Below, piece after piece: positions 39,276-47,933 of a stretch of 49,968 nucleotides of DNA. The position numbers and the translations under genes were made by a program. Positions within the stretch are counted from its first letter, which is position 1; each line of letters begins with the position of its first letter. A model generated the notes under the pieces. The model was not told the DNA's origin, ran no database searches, and worked only from the letters and a program-made list of their open reading frames with translations. Origin of the DNA: Nocardioides luteus (lineage in GTDB: Bacteria; Actinomycetota; Actinomycetes; Propionibacteriales; Nocardioidaceae). The stretch spans positions 1-49,968 of the forward strand of contig NZ_BMRK01000027.1 in assembly GCF_014648595.1 (NCBI RefSeq), given 5' to 3'.

Positions 39276-40184
39276 ATGGCGGTCCTCCGGCGCCTGCTGT
39301 ACTCGCAGAAGGCGGCCCCCTACCTCTTCATCGCGCCGTTCGTGATCACGCTGCTCGCGTTCTGGCTCGTCCCGCTCGCGCGCACCTTCATGCTGAGCAC
39401 CCAGGAGGTCGTCTTCGGGCAGGCAGCCTTCATCGGACTGGACAACTACCAGCGCCTCTGGGAGGACCGGCTCTTCTGGAAGGCGATGTTCAACAGCGCC
39501 CGCTACATGGTGCTGACCATCGCGCTGCTGATCCCGATCCCGCTGGTGCTGGCCGCCGCGATCAACTCCAAGATCGGCAGCGAACGCGTCAAGGCGGTCT
39601 TCAAGGCGTCGATGTTCGTGCCGGCGCTGACCTCCGTCGTGGTCGCGGGCGTCATCTTCCGGCTGATGTTCGCCGAGAGCGGCACCGGCCTGATGAACCA
39701 GATCGTCGGCGTCTTCGGTCTCGACCCGGTGCGGTGGCTCCGCATCGACACCGGTGGCCTGATCGCCCTGCTGGCCTTGGCGATGTGGCGCTGGACCGGC
39801 GTCAACATCCTCTACTTCCTCGCCGGCATGCAGGCCATCCCGGAGGAGTACTACGAGGCCGCGACCATCGACGGTGCCGGCAAGGTGCAGCAGTTCTTCC
39901 ACATCACGTTGCCCAACCTGAAGCCGACCATCGTCTACGTCACCACGATCAGCATCTACGGCGGTCTGGCGATGTTCCTGGAGAGCTTCATGCTCTACCG
40001 CGGCAACGCCTCGCCCAACGACCAGGGACTGACAGTCATCGGCTACCTCTACCGGCGCGGGATCGAGCAGAACGACCTCGGCTTCGCCTCCGCGGTCGGC
40101 GTCGTGCTGCTCGTGGTGATCATGACCATCAACCTCACCTTCCTCACGCTCAGCGGAACCTTCAAGAAGGAGAGCGCCCGATGA
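39276..40184 (+). CDS. Sugar ABC transporter permease 1 (MalF-type)
   Basis: Integral membrane permease of about 302 aa with six predicted helices and the EAA loop EEYYEAATIDGAGKVQQFFHITLPNLKP that docks the ATPase. It belongs to the carbohydrate CUT1 type. No ATPase gene is in the cluster, so a shared MsiK-like ATPase encoded elsewhere is expected (inference). ATG 39276 has AGAGGAG 8 nt upstream; ATG 39231, 15 codons earlier, has a GGTGATCC ribosome-site match and is the alternative. The stop overlaps the next start (ATGA). Confidence 0.9.
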   Translation: MAVLRRLLYSQKAAPYLFIAPFVITLLAFWLVPLARTFMLSTQEVVFGQAAFIGLDNYQRLWEDRLFWKAMFNSARYMVLTIALLIPIPLVLAAAINSKIGSERVKAVFKASMFVPALTSVVVAGVIFRLMFAESGTGLMNQIVGVFGLDPVRWLRIDTGGLIALLALAMWRWTGVNILYFLAGMQAIPEEYYEAATIDGAGKVQQFFHITLPNLKPTIVYVTTISIYGGLAMFLESFMLYRGNASPNDQGLTVIGYLYRRGIEQNDLGFASAVGVVLLVVIMTINLTFLTLSGTFKKESAR

Positions 40185-41062
40185 GCGCCGAGCCGATGAG
40201 TGCCGGCCGGGCCACCCGCACGCGGATCCAGCTGCCCTACTGGCTGCACGGCACGGTGCAGACCACCTTGCTGCTGATCCTCACGCTCGTGGTGCTCGCT
40301 CCGCTGCTGATCATGTTCGTGGCGACCTTCCAGGACGGCAACGACGTCATCCGGCGCGGTCTCTCGCTGAAGATCGACGTCGACTCGCTGTCGCTGGACA
40401 ACTACGTGATGCTCTTCACCGACTCCGGTCCCTACTTCCGGTGGTTCGCCAACTCGATCTTCCTCACCGTCGTGCAGGTGGCCGGGACGCTGCTGGTCAG
40501 CTCGTTCGTGGCGTACGGCTTCGCGGTCTACGACTTCAAGGGCAAGACGGCGCTGTTCATCGCCGTGCTGCTGCTGATGGCGGTGCCCTTCGAGATCATG
40601 ATGCTCCCGCTGTACGTCCTGGTGAACGACGTCGGCCTGGCCGACTCCTACTCGGTGATCGTGCTGCCGTTCCTGGCCGCGGCGGTGACGATCTTCTACT
40701 TCCGGCAGTACTTCCTCGGCATCCCGAAGGACCTGCTCGAGGCCGGCCGGATGGACGGCGCCACGGAGTTCGGCATCTTCTTCAAGATCGTGGTGCCGGT
40801 GGCGAAGCCGGCCTTCGCGGCGATGGCCATCCTCAACGGGATGATCATCTGGAACAACTTCCTCTGGCCGCTGCTGGTGCTGCGCTCGGAGTCGAAGTTC
40901 ACCCTCCCGATCGGGCTCAACACCCTGCTCACCCCGCATGAGAACAACTACGAGCTGCTCATCATCGGGTCCCTGTTCTCACTTCTTCCCGTCCTGGTGC
41001 TTTTCCTGCTGTTCCAGCGGTTCTTCGTCGCTGGGATGACGGCCGGGGCGCTCAAGGGGTGA
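40181..41062 (+). CDS. Sugar ABC transporter permease 2 (MalG-type)
   Basis: Partner permease of 293 aa: a first helix TTLLLILTLVVLAPLLIMFVATF, a large periplasmic loop, and the EAA loop LLEAGRMDGATEFGIFFKIVVPVAKP. It forms the heterodimeric channel with the upstream permease. The ATGA overlap indicates translational coupling. Its stop codon is the loop of a 7-bp hairpin at 41053-41069. Confidence 0.92.
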   Translation: MSAEPMSAGRATRTRIQLPYWLHGTVQTTLLLILTLVVLAPLLIMFVATFQDGNDVIRRGLSLKIDVDSLSLDNYVMLFTDSGPYFRWFANSIFLTVVQVAGTLLVSSFVAYGFAVYDFKGKTALFIAVLLLMAVPFEIMMLPLYVLVNDVGLADSYSVIVLPFLAAAVTIFYFRQYFLGIPKDLLEAGRMDGATEFGIFFKIVVPVAKPAFAAMAILNGMIIWNNFLWPLLVLRSESKFTLPIGLNTLLTPHENNYELLIIGSLFSLLPVLVLFLLFQRFFVAGMTAGALKG

Positions 41063-41069
41063 CCCCTTG
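41053..41069 (+). terminator. Intercistronic hairpin with a stop codon as loop
   Basis: CAAGGGG-TGA-CCCCTTG: perfect 7-bp arms with the permease stop codon as the 3-nt loop, 26 nt before the binding-protein start. It probably attenuates transcription or stabilises mRNA ends, allowing the binding protein to be made in a different amount from the permeases. Confidence 0.6.
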
Positions 41070-41095
41070 CACAACCCTCACAGATGGAGAGAACC

Positions 41096-42424
41096 ATGAC
41101 GACAACGCGGAGAATCATCTCGCTGCTCGCCGCAGGACTCGCCGCGACGCTCGCGCTGAGCGCCTGCGGCGGTTCCGGGGACGAGGGCGGACCTGACGCC
41201 GAGGGCCGCACCAGCATCGACATGTGGGTGTTCGCCGAGCTGCACGGCACCTACTACGAGGCGATGGCCAAGCAGTGGAACGAGAAGAATCCCGACAAGG
41301 AGATCAAGCTCGACGTCACGGTCTTCCCGTACGACGAGATGCACAACAAGCTCCAGCTCGCCGTGAACGCCGGCAAGGGGCTCCCCGACGTCGTGGACAT
41401 CGAGGTGAACAAGTTCTCCAACTTCGTCGCCGCGGACGGCCGTACGCCGCTGGCCGACCTCTCCGAGGCCGCCGAGCCCTACCAGGACGACATCGTGCAG
41501 GCCCGGATGGATCTCTACACCCGGGAGGGGAAGCTGCTCGGCTACCCGACCCACGTCGGCGCCCAGGTGGCGTTCTACAACGTCCCGCTGCTGGAGAAGG
41601 CCGGGGTCGACTACAAGACGATCAAGACCTGGGACGACTTCAAGGCGGCAGGGGCCAAGTACAACAAGGCGACCGGCAAGGCATTCGGCGTCGCCAGCAC
41701 CGACACCAACATCACCCAGCCGCTGATCATGGCGCAGCTCGGCGGCAACCTATTCGACGAGGACGGCAACCCCACGGTGAACAGCCCCGAGATCGTCGAG
41801 GCGACCGAGCTGCAGCAGGAGATGCAGAAGGCCGGAGCCATCTCGACCATCCCGGGCGGCAGCCCGGACATCGAGGAGGCCTATGGCCCCATCAACGACG
41901 GCGAGTACGCCGCGATCGTCTACCCGGCCTGGTACACCTCCCGGTTCGTCGACTACATGCCCGACCTCGCCGGCGACATCGCGATCGCCCCGGCCCCGGT
42001 GATCGAGGGCGGTGAGGTGGCCACGATCGGCGGCGGCGGCACCGGCACCTCGGTGATCGAGAGCTCGCCGGACAAGGACTTCGCGATGGAGTGGCTCGCC
42101 TTCGCGAAGCTGTCGCCGGAGGCCAACGTCGCCGTGTGGGAGGAGCTCGGCTTCGACCCCGTCAACATGTCGGTGTGGGAGGACGAGGAGGTCACCCACA
42201 ACCCGGAGAACAAGTACAACAAGTACTTCCAGACCAACCTCTTCGACGTGCTCAACGAGGTCAAGGGCGACATCGGCCACTTCGAGTCCTTCGCGGACCC
42301 GAACCTGCCCAAGGTCGACGAGGTGTTCACGGGCAGCACCTACAACCAGATCTTCGGGGACGGTGTCCCGGCCAAGAAGGCGCTCGACCAGGCGCAGGCC
42401 GATCTGGAGAACCAGCTCAAGTAG
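41096..42424 (+). CDS. Sugar ABC transporter substrate-binding lipoprotein
   Basis: Extracellular solute-binding protein family 1, 442 aa. Signal sequence with lipobox LALSAC (lipidated Cys about residue 23), then the two-lobe binding fold: MWVFAELHGTYYEAMAKQWNEKNP, LAVNAGKGLPDVVDIEVNKFS, and GGGGTGTSVIESSPDKDFAMEWLAF. It captures sugar outside the cell, probably arabino-oligosaccharides given the GH51 gene that follows. ATG 41096 has GGAGAG 5 nt upstream. Confidence 0.92.
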   Translation: MTTTRRIISLLAAGLAATLALSACGGSGDEGGPDAEGRTSIDMWVFAELHGTYYEAMAKQWNEKNPDKEIKLDVTVFPYDEMHNKLQLAVNAGKGLPDVVDIEVNKFSNFVAADGRTPLADLSEAAEPYQDDIVQARMDLYTREGKLLGYPTHVGAQVAFYNVPLLEKAGVDYKTIKTWDDFKAAGAKYNKATGKAFGVASTDTNITQPLIMAQLGGNLFDEDGNPTVNSPEIVEATELQQEMQKAGAISTIPGGSPDIEEAYGPINDGEYAAIVYPAWYTSRFVDYMPDLAGDIAIAPAPVIEGGEVATIGGGGTGTSVIESSPDKDFAMEWLAFAKLSPEANVAVWEELGFDPVNMSVWEDEEVTHNPENKYNKYFQTNLFDVLNEVKGDIGHFESFADPNLPKVDEVFTGSTYNQIFGDGVPAKKALDQAQADLENQLK

Positions 42425-42444
42425 CCCGCACCAGAGAGGAACCC

Positions 42445-43956
42445 ATGGAGAACGGCAAGCTGACGATCGATCCGGCGTTCACCGTCGCCCCCGTCAACAG
42501 GAGGATCTTCGGGTCGTTCGTGGAGCACATGGGGCGCTGTGTCTACGGCGGCATCTTCGAGCCAGGACACCCGACCGCGGACGAGGACGGGCTGCGAGGT
42601 GACGTACTCGACCTCGTCCGCGAGCTCGGCGTGACAGCCGTCCGCTACCCGGGTGGCAACTTCGTCTCGGGCTACAAGTGGGAGGACGGGGTGGGACCGC
42701 GCGACCAGCGGCCCACCCGCCTGGACCCCGCCTGGCGGTCCATCGAGACCAACGAGTTCGGGCTCAACGAGTTCATGACCTGGGCGCGGAAGGCCGACAT
42801 CGAGCCCATCATGGCGATGAACCTCGGCACGCGCGGACTGGCCGAGGCGCTCGAGCTGCTGGAGTACGCCAACCACCCCGGCGGCACCGAGCTGTCCGAG
42901 CGGCGCATCGCCCACGGTGCCGAGGAGCCGCACGACATCCGGATGTGGTGCCTCGGAAACGAGATGGACGGACCCTGGCAGCTCGGCCACAAGACGGCCG
43001 CGGAGTACGGCCGTCTGGCCAAGGAGGTGGCCAGGGGCATGCGGCAGTACGACGCCGACCTCGAGCTGGTCGCCTGCGGCAGCTCCGGCCGCTCGATGCC
43101 GACCTTCGGTGAGTGGGAGGCGACGGTTCTCGAGCACACCTACGACGTCGTCGACTTCGTCTCGGCGCACGCCTACTACGAGCTGGAGGGCGACGACGTC
43201 GCCAGCTTCCTCGCCTCCTCAATCGACATGGACCTCTTCATCCGAGAGGTCGTCGCGACCGCCGACCACATCGGCGCGAAGCTCTCCTCCTCGAAGCGGA
43301 TCAACGTCTCCTTCGACGAGTGGAACGTCTGGTACCTGAAGAAGTTCCAGCAAGAGGGCGCGCCGGGGGAGTGGACCTTCGCCCCACGGCTCAGCGAGGA
43401 CGCCTACACCGCGCTCGACGCCGTCGTGGTCGGCTCCCTGCTCGTCACGCTGCTCAAGCACAGCGACCGGGTGACCGCCGCCTGCCAGGCCCAGCTGGTC
43501 AACACCATCGGCTCGATCCGGTGCGAGCCCGGCGGGCCGGCCTGGCGACAGAGCATCTTCCACCCGTTCGCACTGACCGCTCGGTACGCGCAGGGGGAGG
43601 TGCTCGAGCCGCGGGTGAGCGCGCCGACGATGGCGACCGCCAAGCACGGCGAGGTCTCCGTCCTCGACTCGGTGGCGACCCACGACGCGGAGAACGGCCG
43701 CGTGGCCGTGTTCGTCGTCAACCGGCACCCGTCAGAGTCGGTGTCCTTCTCCACCGACCTTCGCCACTTCGGCGGCGGTGTCGAGCTGGTCGAGGCGTCG
43801 GTCCTCGGCGGCGAGGACCTGTTCGCCGTCAACAGCATGGAGGAGCCCGACCGGGTCGTGCCCCAGGCGTACGACGCGGTGAAGGTCGCCGACGGCGCGC
43901 TGGAGGCCGAGCTGCCCCCGGCCTCGTGGAGCATGTTCGTCCTGCAGACCTCCTGA
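42445..43956 (+). CDS. abfA: Intracellular alpha-L-arabinofuranosidase, GH51
   Basis: GH51 enzyme of 503 aa without a signal peptide. [59 protein letters not shown] with the acid/base Glu, and SFDEWNVWY with the nucleophile Glu are family hallmarks. It releases L-arabinose from imported arabino- or arabinoxylo-oligosaccharides in the cytosol. It is the last gene of the importer operon (20 nt after the binding protein; GAGAGGA ribosome site). A strong hairpin follows and doubles as the sigR promoter region. Confidence 0.95.
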   Translation: MENGKLTIDPAFTVAPVNRRIFGSFVEHMGRCVYGGIFEPGHPTADEDGLRGDVLDLVRELGVTAVRYPGGNFVSGYKWEDGVGPRDQRPTRLDPAWRSIETNEFGLNEFMTWARKADIEPIMAMNLGTRGLAEALELLEYANHPGGTELSERRIAHGAEEPHDIRMWCLGNEMDGPWQLGHKTAAEYGRLAKEVARGMRQYDADLELVACGSSGRSMPTFGEWEATVLEHTYDVVDFVSAHAYYELEGDDVASFLASSIDMDLFIREVVATADHIGAKLSSSKRINVSFDEWNVWYLKKFQQEGAPGEWTFAPRLSEDAYTALDAVVVGSLLVTLLKHSDRVTAACQAQLVNTIGSIRCEPGGPAWRQSIFHPFALTARYAQGEVLEPRVSAPTMATAKHGEVSVLDSVATHDAENGRVAVFVVNRHPSESVSFSTDLRHFGGGVELVEASVLGGEDLFAVNSMEEPDRVVPQAYDAVKVADGALEAELPPASWSMFVLQTS

Positions 43957-43969
43957 CGGGAGCAGCCTC

Positions 43970-43999
43970 GACCGCCGCCGGGAATGTTCGGCGGCGGTC
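43970..43999 (+). terminator. Hairpin terminator of the importer-abfA operon
   Basis: Perfect 11-bp stem GACCGCCGCCG / CGGCGGCGGTC with an 8-nt loop ggaatgtt, 14 nt after the abfA stop. The loop contains most of the -35 element of the sigR promoter. Confidence 0.85.
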
Positions 44000-44007
44000 C
44001 TGGCGTT
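43980..44007 (+). promoter_or_regulatory. SigR-type autoregulatory promoter of sigR
   Basis: GGGAAT (43980-43985), 19-nt spacer, GTT (44005-44007). One base longer than the trxA promoter at 9.9 kb. Transcription should begin about 44012-44016, at or just before an in-frame ATG (44016) that would extend SigR by 27 residues. Confidence 0.65.
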
Positions 44008-44096
44008 CACACAGCATGACCATCCTGCTCGAACGCCCGACAGCGAACGTGTCGCCGATGAGCGCGCCCATGCTCGCGCGCGTACCCTGGGATGTG

Positions 44097-44720
44097 ATGA
44101 GCGACAACAACGAAGTGGAAGAGGTCGACCTGGCCACCGAGACGCCCGAGGAGCGCGCGCTGCGCTTCGAGCGGGACGCGCTGCCCTTCCTCGACCAGCT
44201 CTACTCGGCGGCGATGCGTATGACCCGCAACCCGTCCGACGCGGAAGACCTGGTGCAGGAGACGTTCGCCAAGGCGTACTCCTCCTTCCACCAGTTCAAG
44301 CCCGGCACCAACCTGAAGGCCTGGCTCTACCGGATCCTGACCAACACCTTCATCAACACCTACCGCAAGAAGCAGCGCCAGCCGCAGCAGTCGATGTCCG
44401 AGGACGTCGAGGACTGGCAGCTCGCCCGGGCCGAGTCCCACAGCTCGACCGGTCTGAAGTCTGCGGAGATGGAGGCGCTCGAGCACCTGCCCGACTCCCA
44501 GGTGAAGGACGCCCTGCAGCGTCTTCCCGAGGAGTTTCGGCTCGCTGTCTACCTCGCCGACGTCGAGGGATTCGCCTACAAGGAGATCGCCGAGATCATG
44601 GAAACCCCGATCGGCACCGTGATGTCGCGGCTTCACCGCGGCCGGCGCCAGCTGCGCGACCTTCTCTCCGACTACGTACGAACAAACGACCTCACCGGCG
44701 CTCGTGGAGGTGCGTCATGA
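44097..44720 (+). CDS. sigR: Thiol-stress ECF sigma factor SigR/SigH
   Basis: Group ECF sigma factor of 207 aa. Region 2: [36 protein letters not shown] and [22 protein letters not shown]; region 4: [44 protein letters not shown]. These are characteristic of Streptomyces SigR and mycobacterial SigH. It directs transcription of thioredoxin and mycothiol genes after disulfide stress. ATG 44097 follows a TACCCT box (44083-44088) for a vegetative, leaderless start. An upstream in-frame ATG (44016) with a SigR promoter gives a 234-aa isoform, as for Streptomyces SigR'. Overlaps rsrA (ATGA). Confidence 0.93.
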   Translation: MSDNNEVEEVDLATETPEERALRFERDALPFLDQLYSAAMRMTRNPSDAEDLVQETFAKAYSSFHQFKPGTNLKAWLYRILTNTFINTYRKKQRQPQQSMSEDVEDWQLARAESHSSTGLKSAEMEALEHLPDSQVKDALQRLPEEFRLAVYLADVEGFAYKEIAEIMETPIGTVMSRLHRGRRQLRDLLSDYVRTNDLTGARGGAS

Positions 44721-44980
44721 GTGCTCACGAACACGCCGCCTCACCCTCAGACTGCGCAGACTTCCTCGAGCAGATCGTCTTCCTGATCGACAACGAGCTC
44801 ACCGCTGCCGATGCCGACCAGGTCAAGCAGCATCTGCAGAGCTGCAACCCGTGCCTCGAGACCTACGACCAGCAGCGCATCGTCAAAGCGGTCGTCGCGC
44901 GCTCGTGCACCGAGGTCGCCCCGGGCGACCTGCGCTCGAAGATCATGGTCCAGATCCAGGAGCTCCGCACCCGGAGCTGA
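44717..44980 (+). CDS. rsrA: Mycothiol-system zinc anti-sigma factor
   Basis: ZAS protein of 87 aa. Cys in SPSDCADFL plus [14 protein letters not shown] (HxxxCxxC) supply the zinc and redox-switch ligands known for RsrA and RshA; a further Cys is in [17 protein letters not shown]. When reduced it holds SigR; a disulfide releases zinc and the sigma factor. The start overlaps the sigR stop by 4 nt, which couples their stoichiometry. A 10-bp terminator follows 20 nt downstream. Confidence 0.93.
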   Translation: MSAHEHAASPSDCADFLEQIVFLIDNELTAADADQVKQHLQSCNPCLETYDQQRIVKAVVARSCTEVAPGDLRSKIMVQIQELRTRS

Positions 44981-45000
44981 TCCGACCCGAGTACGACGAG

Positions 45001-45025
45001 AGCCCCAGCCGGATCGGCTGGGGCT
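45001..45025. terminator. Terminator between rsrA and the bL37 gene
   Basis: Perfect 10-bp stem AGCCCCAGCC-ggatc-GGCTGGGGCT followed by CTTTGG on the plus strand. It lies between two convergent genes and may serve both. Confidence 0.88.
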
Positions 45026-45049
45026 CTTTGGTCTTCACACAGCTGGTGA

Positions 45050-45124
45050 TCAGCTGTTGGGGCGCTTGCCGTGGTTCGCGCCCTTCTTGCGGCGCGCGCG
45101 GCGCTTGCGGCCGGTCTTGCCCAT
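45050..45124 (-). CDS. Ribosomal protein bL37 (AURKAIP1/COX24 motif), 24 aa
   Basis: A 24-codon frame: MGKTGRKRRARRKKGANHG then KRPNS. It is nearly all Arg, Lys and Gly and matches the tiny actinobacterial large-subunit protein seen in mycobacterial ribosome structures (bL37), often annotated as an AURKAIP1/COX24 protein. GGAGGAG lies 6-8 nt before the ATG. It is too short for most ORF callers. It lies convergent to rsrA, near sigR and pdtaS. Confidence 0.9.
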   Translation of the reverse strand: MGKTGRKRRARRKKGANHGKRPNS

Positions 45125-45227
45125 GATGATCTCCTCCATTGGGGTACGTGGACCCCGAGGGGCCTCGGCACAGTCTCTCAAAACCAGGGCCGTGAGAGCC
45201 AATCTGGGTCCGTGTCAGGCCAGAACC

Positions 45228-46067
45228 TCAGGCCAGATAGGTGGCGTTCGACTTCTTCAGAGCGGCGACGACGACCAGCAGCAGGTCGCCGCGGATCTGC
45301 GGCGTGTCGTTGCTGAGCGCGAGCTGGATGTAGAGCGCCCGCAGGAACGCCTCGGCGTTGCCGGTGAGCAGGAACGGGTCGCGGTCGGGCGTCTCCGGCG
45401 TGGCGGTGGCGACGGTCGCGATCCGGTTGATCCACGGCTCCATGATGCTCAGCGGGACCAGGTTGCGGCGCAGCACCGACATCGTGGCGGCCGCGAGCCG
45501 GTCGGGCTCACCGTGGGCGTAGATGGTGTCGCCGCGGGCCAGGACCCGGTCGGCGACCACGTCGAGGATGACCGTCAGCTCGGGCTTGCCGAGATGGTTG
45601 GAGGCGGCCAGGGTGCCGAGCGCGTCGGCGCCGCGCGCCACCGCGTGCGCCCAGCCGCGCTCGGGGACGAAGGCGCGCAGGTCGCGCTCGCGCAGCAGCC
45701 AGGTGGCGATCCGGTCGCCCCACTCCAGCACCTTCTCCGCGGCCACCAGCGAGCGGGCGTTGTCGCGGGCGATGCACTCGGCCAGCGCCTCGACCGAGGA
45801 GGCGCGGCGGAAGACGCCGTTGTTGCCGGAGTCGCCGAGTCCGACCACCAGGCCGGCCGCCATCCCGTCGCCCAGACCCGCGAGCAGGTCGTCGTAGACA
45901 CCGCGCTGGATCCACGTCGACAGGGCCGGGACGGCCAGGCCGCTGCGTACGTCCGGGTCGGGGTCGCCGAGCATCCGGGTGAGCTCGATGGTGAGGTCAC
46001 CGAGGGGCCGGTCCGTGGGTACGGCGAGACCGGTCGAGTGAACCTCCCGCCAGTACGCCTCCGACAT
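45228..46067 (-). CDS. DUF2785-like conserved protein
   Basis: Soluble, alpha-helical, repeat-like protein of 279 aa. MLGDPDPDVRSGLAVPALSTWI, ARGWAHAVARGADALGTLAASNHLG-type segments and LRALYIQLALSNDTPQIRGDLLLVVVAALKK resemble DUF2785 (HEAT-like) proteins. Function unknown. ATG 46067 is preferred, with CAGGAT (minus, 46075-46080) 7 nt upstream; ATG 46076 is the alternative. Divergent from pdtaS across about 80 nt. Confidence 0.7.
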   Translation of the reverse strand: MSEAYWREVHSTGLAVPTDRPLGDLTIELTRMLGDPDPDVRSGLAVPALSTWIQRGVYDDLLAGLGDGMAAGLVVGLGDSGNNGVFRRASSVEALAECIARDNARSLVAAEKVLEWGDRIATWLLRERDLRAFVPERGWAHAVARGADALGTLAASNHLGKPELTVILDVVADRVLARGDTIYAHGEPDRLAAATMSVLRRNLVPLSIMEPWINRIATVATATPETPDRDPFLLTGNAEAFLRALYIQLALSNDTPQIRGDLLLVVVAALKKSNATYLA

Positions 46068-46150
46068 GGGGAACATCCTGCCAAACGCCGCCGCGCGTGG
46101 ACATCCGACCCGCGCAATGTGCTACCAAGGTCTACATCTACGCTGTCGAC

Positions 46151-47641
46151 GTGCCCACCATGAGTGAGCTTGCCCAGCACCACACCGACCTCGACAGCGA
46201 CGACGTCGGGTGGCTTCAGCTGCTCATGGCCGACTGGCAGATCCTCGCCGACCTCTCCTTCGCCGACCTGGTGCTGTGGTTGCCGGACAAGTCCGGCAAC
46301 GGCTTCTGGGCGGCCGGGCAGATGCGTCCCACGACCGGCCCGACTGCCTACGTCGACGACATCGTCGGCATGTTCGTGCCGAAGGGACGCCACGCGACCC
46401 TGGACAACGCCGTCGACGCCGGCAGGCTGGTGCGCGAGGGCGACCCGGAGTGGCGCGACGACCTCCCGGTGCGGGTCGAGACCATCCCGGTCCGTCGCGC
46501 CGGCCGCATCATCGCGGTGCTGAGCCGCAACACCAACCTGCTCGGCGTACGCACGCCGTCCAAGCTCGAGCTCTCCTACCTGCAGACGGCCAACGACCTG
46601 ACGCAGATGGTGGCCAACGGCTACTTCCCGGCGGTCGGCCAGCGCAGCGACCACACCGACACCCCACGTGTGGGGGACGGCTTCGTCCGTGTGGACGCCG
46701 ACGGCGTCGTCGACTACGCCAGCCCCAACGCGCTGTCCGTATTCCGGCGGCTGGGGCTCTCCGGCGACCTCGCCGGGCAGTCCCTGGCCGGGATGACCCG
46801 CGCCCTCGTACCGCCGCGCAAGCGGCCCGACGAGGAGACGCTGAGCGCGGTGCTCGGCGGCCGAGCTCATCGCGACACCGAGATCGACACCGGAGTGATG
46901 GCGATCATCATGCGCTCGATCCCGCTGCGCCCGCGCGGCGAGGCGATCGGTGCGCTGGTGCTGTTGCGTGACGTCACAGACCTGCGCCGACGCGACCGTG
47001 AGCTCGTCACCAAGGACGCGACGATCCGCGAGATCCACCACCGGGTCAAGAACAACCTACAAACCGTGGCTGCGCTGCTCCGGATGCAGGCCCGCCGGGT
47101 CGACTCCGGTGTGGCGCAGGACGCGCTCAACGAGGCCGTACGTCGGGTCGGATCCATCGCGCTGGTGCACGAGATCCTCTCCCAGCAGGCCGTCGAGGAG
47201 ACCGTCGAGTTCGACGAGATCGCCGACCGGCTGGCCTCCATGGTCGGGGAGGTCACCTCGGTCGGCGTCCCGGTGCGGGTCCGCCGTGAGGGGTCGTTCG
47301 GGTCGCTCCCCTCCGAGGTGGCCACGCCGATGGCGATGGTCCTCACCGAGCTCCTGCAGAACGCAGTCGAGCACGGCTACCGCGGCAGCGGCCCGGGAGA
47401 CCCGGCGACGGGGAAGATCTTGATGTCCGTACGACAACAACCCGCCGGGCATCTCCGGATGACCATCGATGACGACGGTCACGGACTACCCGACGGGTTC
47501 AACCTCGACACCTCGACCAACCTGGGGCTGTCGATCGTCAAGACTCTCGTCGAAAGCGAGCTCGGGGGCCGGCTCTCTTTGGGTCCCCGGCCGGATGGCC
47601 ACGGGGCGAGAGCTGCGGTCGAGCTGCCGTTGGAACTCTAG
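46151..47641 (+). CDS. pdtaS: Cytosolic sensor histidine kinase PdtaS
   Basis: Soluble HWE/HisKA_2-type kinase of 496 aa, the length of mycobacterial PdtaS (Rv3220c). An N-terminal GAF-like domain (about 1-150, DLVLWLPDKSGNGFWAAGQMRPTTG) and a PAS-like domain (about 180-290) precede the kinase: IREIHHRVKNNLQTVAALLRMQARR with the phospho-His, then MVLTELLQNAVEHGY and DDDGHGLPDGF for ATP. It should phosphorylate an ANTAR RNA-binding regulator (PdtaR), not in this window. GTG 46151 follows TACGCT (46139-46144) by 6 nt. Confidence 0.93.
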   Translation: MPTMSELAQHHTDLDSDDVGWLQLLMADWQILADLSFADLVLWLPDKSGNGFWAAGQMRPTTGPTAYVDDIVGMFVPKGRHATLDNAVDAGRLVREGDPEWRDDLPVRVETIPVRRAGRIIAVLSRNTNLLGVRTPSKLELSYLQTANDLTQMVANGYFPAVGQRSDHTDTPRVGDGFVRVDADGVVDYASPNALSVFRRLGLSGDLAGQSLAGMTRALVPPRKRPDEETLSAVLGGRAHRDTEIDTGVMAIIMRSIPLRPRGEAIGALVLLRDVTDLRRRDRELVTKDATIREIHHRVKNNLQTVAALLRMQARRVDSGVAQDALNEAVRRVGSIALVHEILSQQAVEETVEFDEIADRLASMVGEVTSVGVPVRVRREGSFGSLPSEVATPMAMVLTELLQNAVEHGYRGSGPGDPATGKILMSVRQQPAGHLRMTIDDDGHGLPDGFNLDTSTNLGLSIVKTLVESELGGRLSLGPRPDGHGARAAVELPLEL

Positions 47642-47678
47642 GTGGATCTCTAGGGGTTTGTTGGCCTCTAGAAGTCGG

Positions 47679-47933
47679 TCAGACGGCGGTGCGGACACGG
47701 GAGCGGGCGTTGCGGCGCTTCAGCGCACGACGCTCGTCCTCGCTCAGTCCACCCCACACGCCGTGGTCCTGGCCGGCCTCAAGAGCCCACTGAAGACACT
47801 GCTCCCGGACGTCGCAACGCCGGCAGACCTGCTTGGCTTCCTCGATCTGAAGGATCGCGGGACCGGTGTTTCCGATGGGGAAGAACAGTTCCGGGTCTTC
47901 ATCGAGACAAGCCGAACGGTGGCGCCAATCCAT
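47679..47933 (-). CDS. whiB1: WhiB-family Fe-S transcriptional regulator (WhiB1-like)
   Basis: WhiB protein of 84 aa. Four Cys ligands: SACLDEDPELFFP, and KQVCRRCDVREQC; then GVWGGLSEDERRALKRR with the turn and basic tail. It binds a [4Fe-4S] cluster that reacts with NO and partners the primary sigma factor. The neighbour order pdtaS-whiB is the same as Rv3220c-whiB1 in M. tuberculosis. ATG 47933; the start lacks a close ribosome site. A CRP-like site lies 84-99 nt upstream. Confidence 0.93.
   Translation of the reverse strand: MDWRHRSACLDEDPELFFPIGNTGPAILQIEEAKQVCRRCDVREQCLQWALEAGQDHGVWGGLSEDERRALKRRNARSRVRTAV

Noticed and set aside
41053-41069. Ordinary rho-independent terminator
   Set aside because: It lies inside a tightly spaced operon, has no U-tract, and the binding-protein gene downstream has no promoter of its own that I can see.
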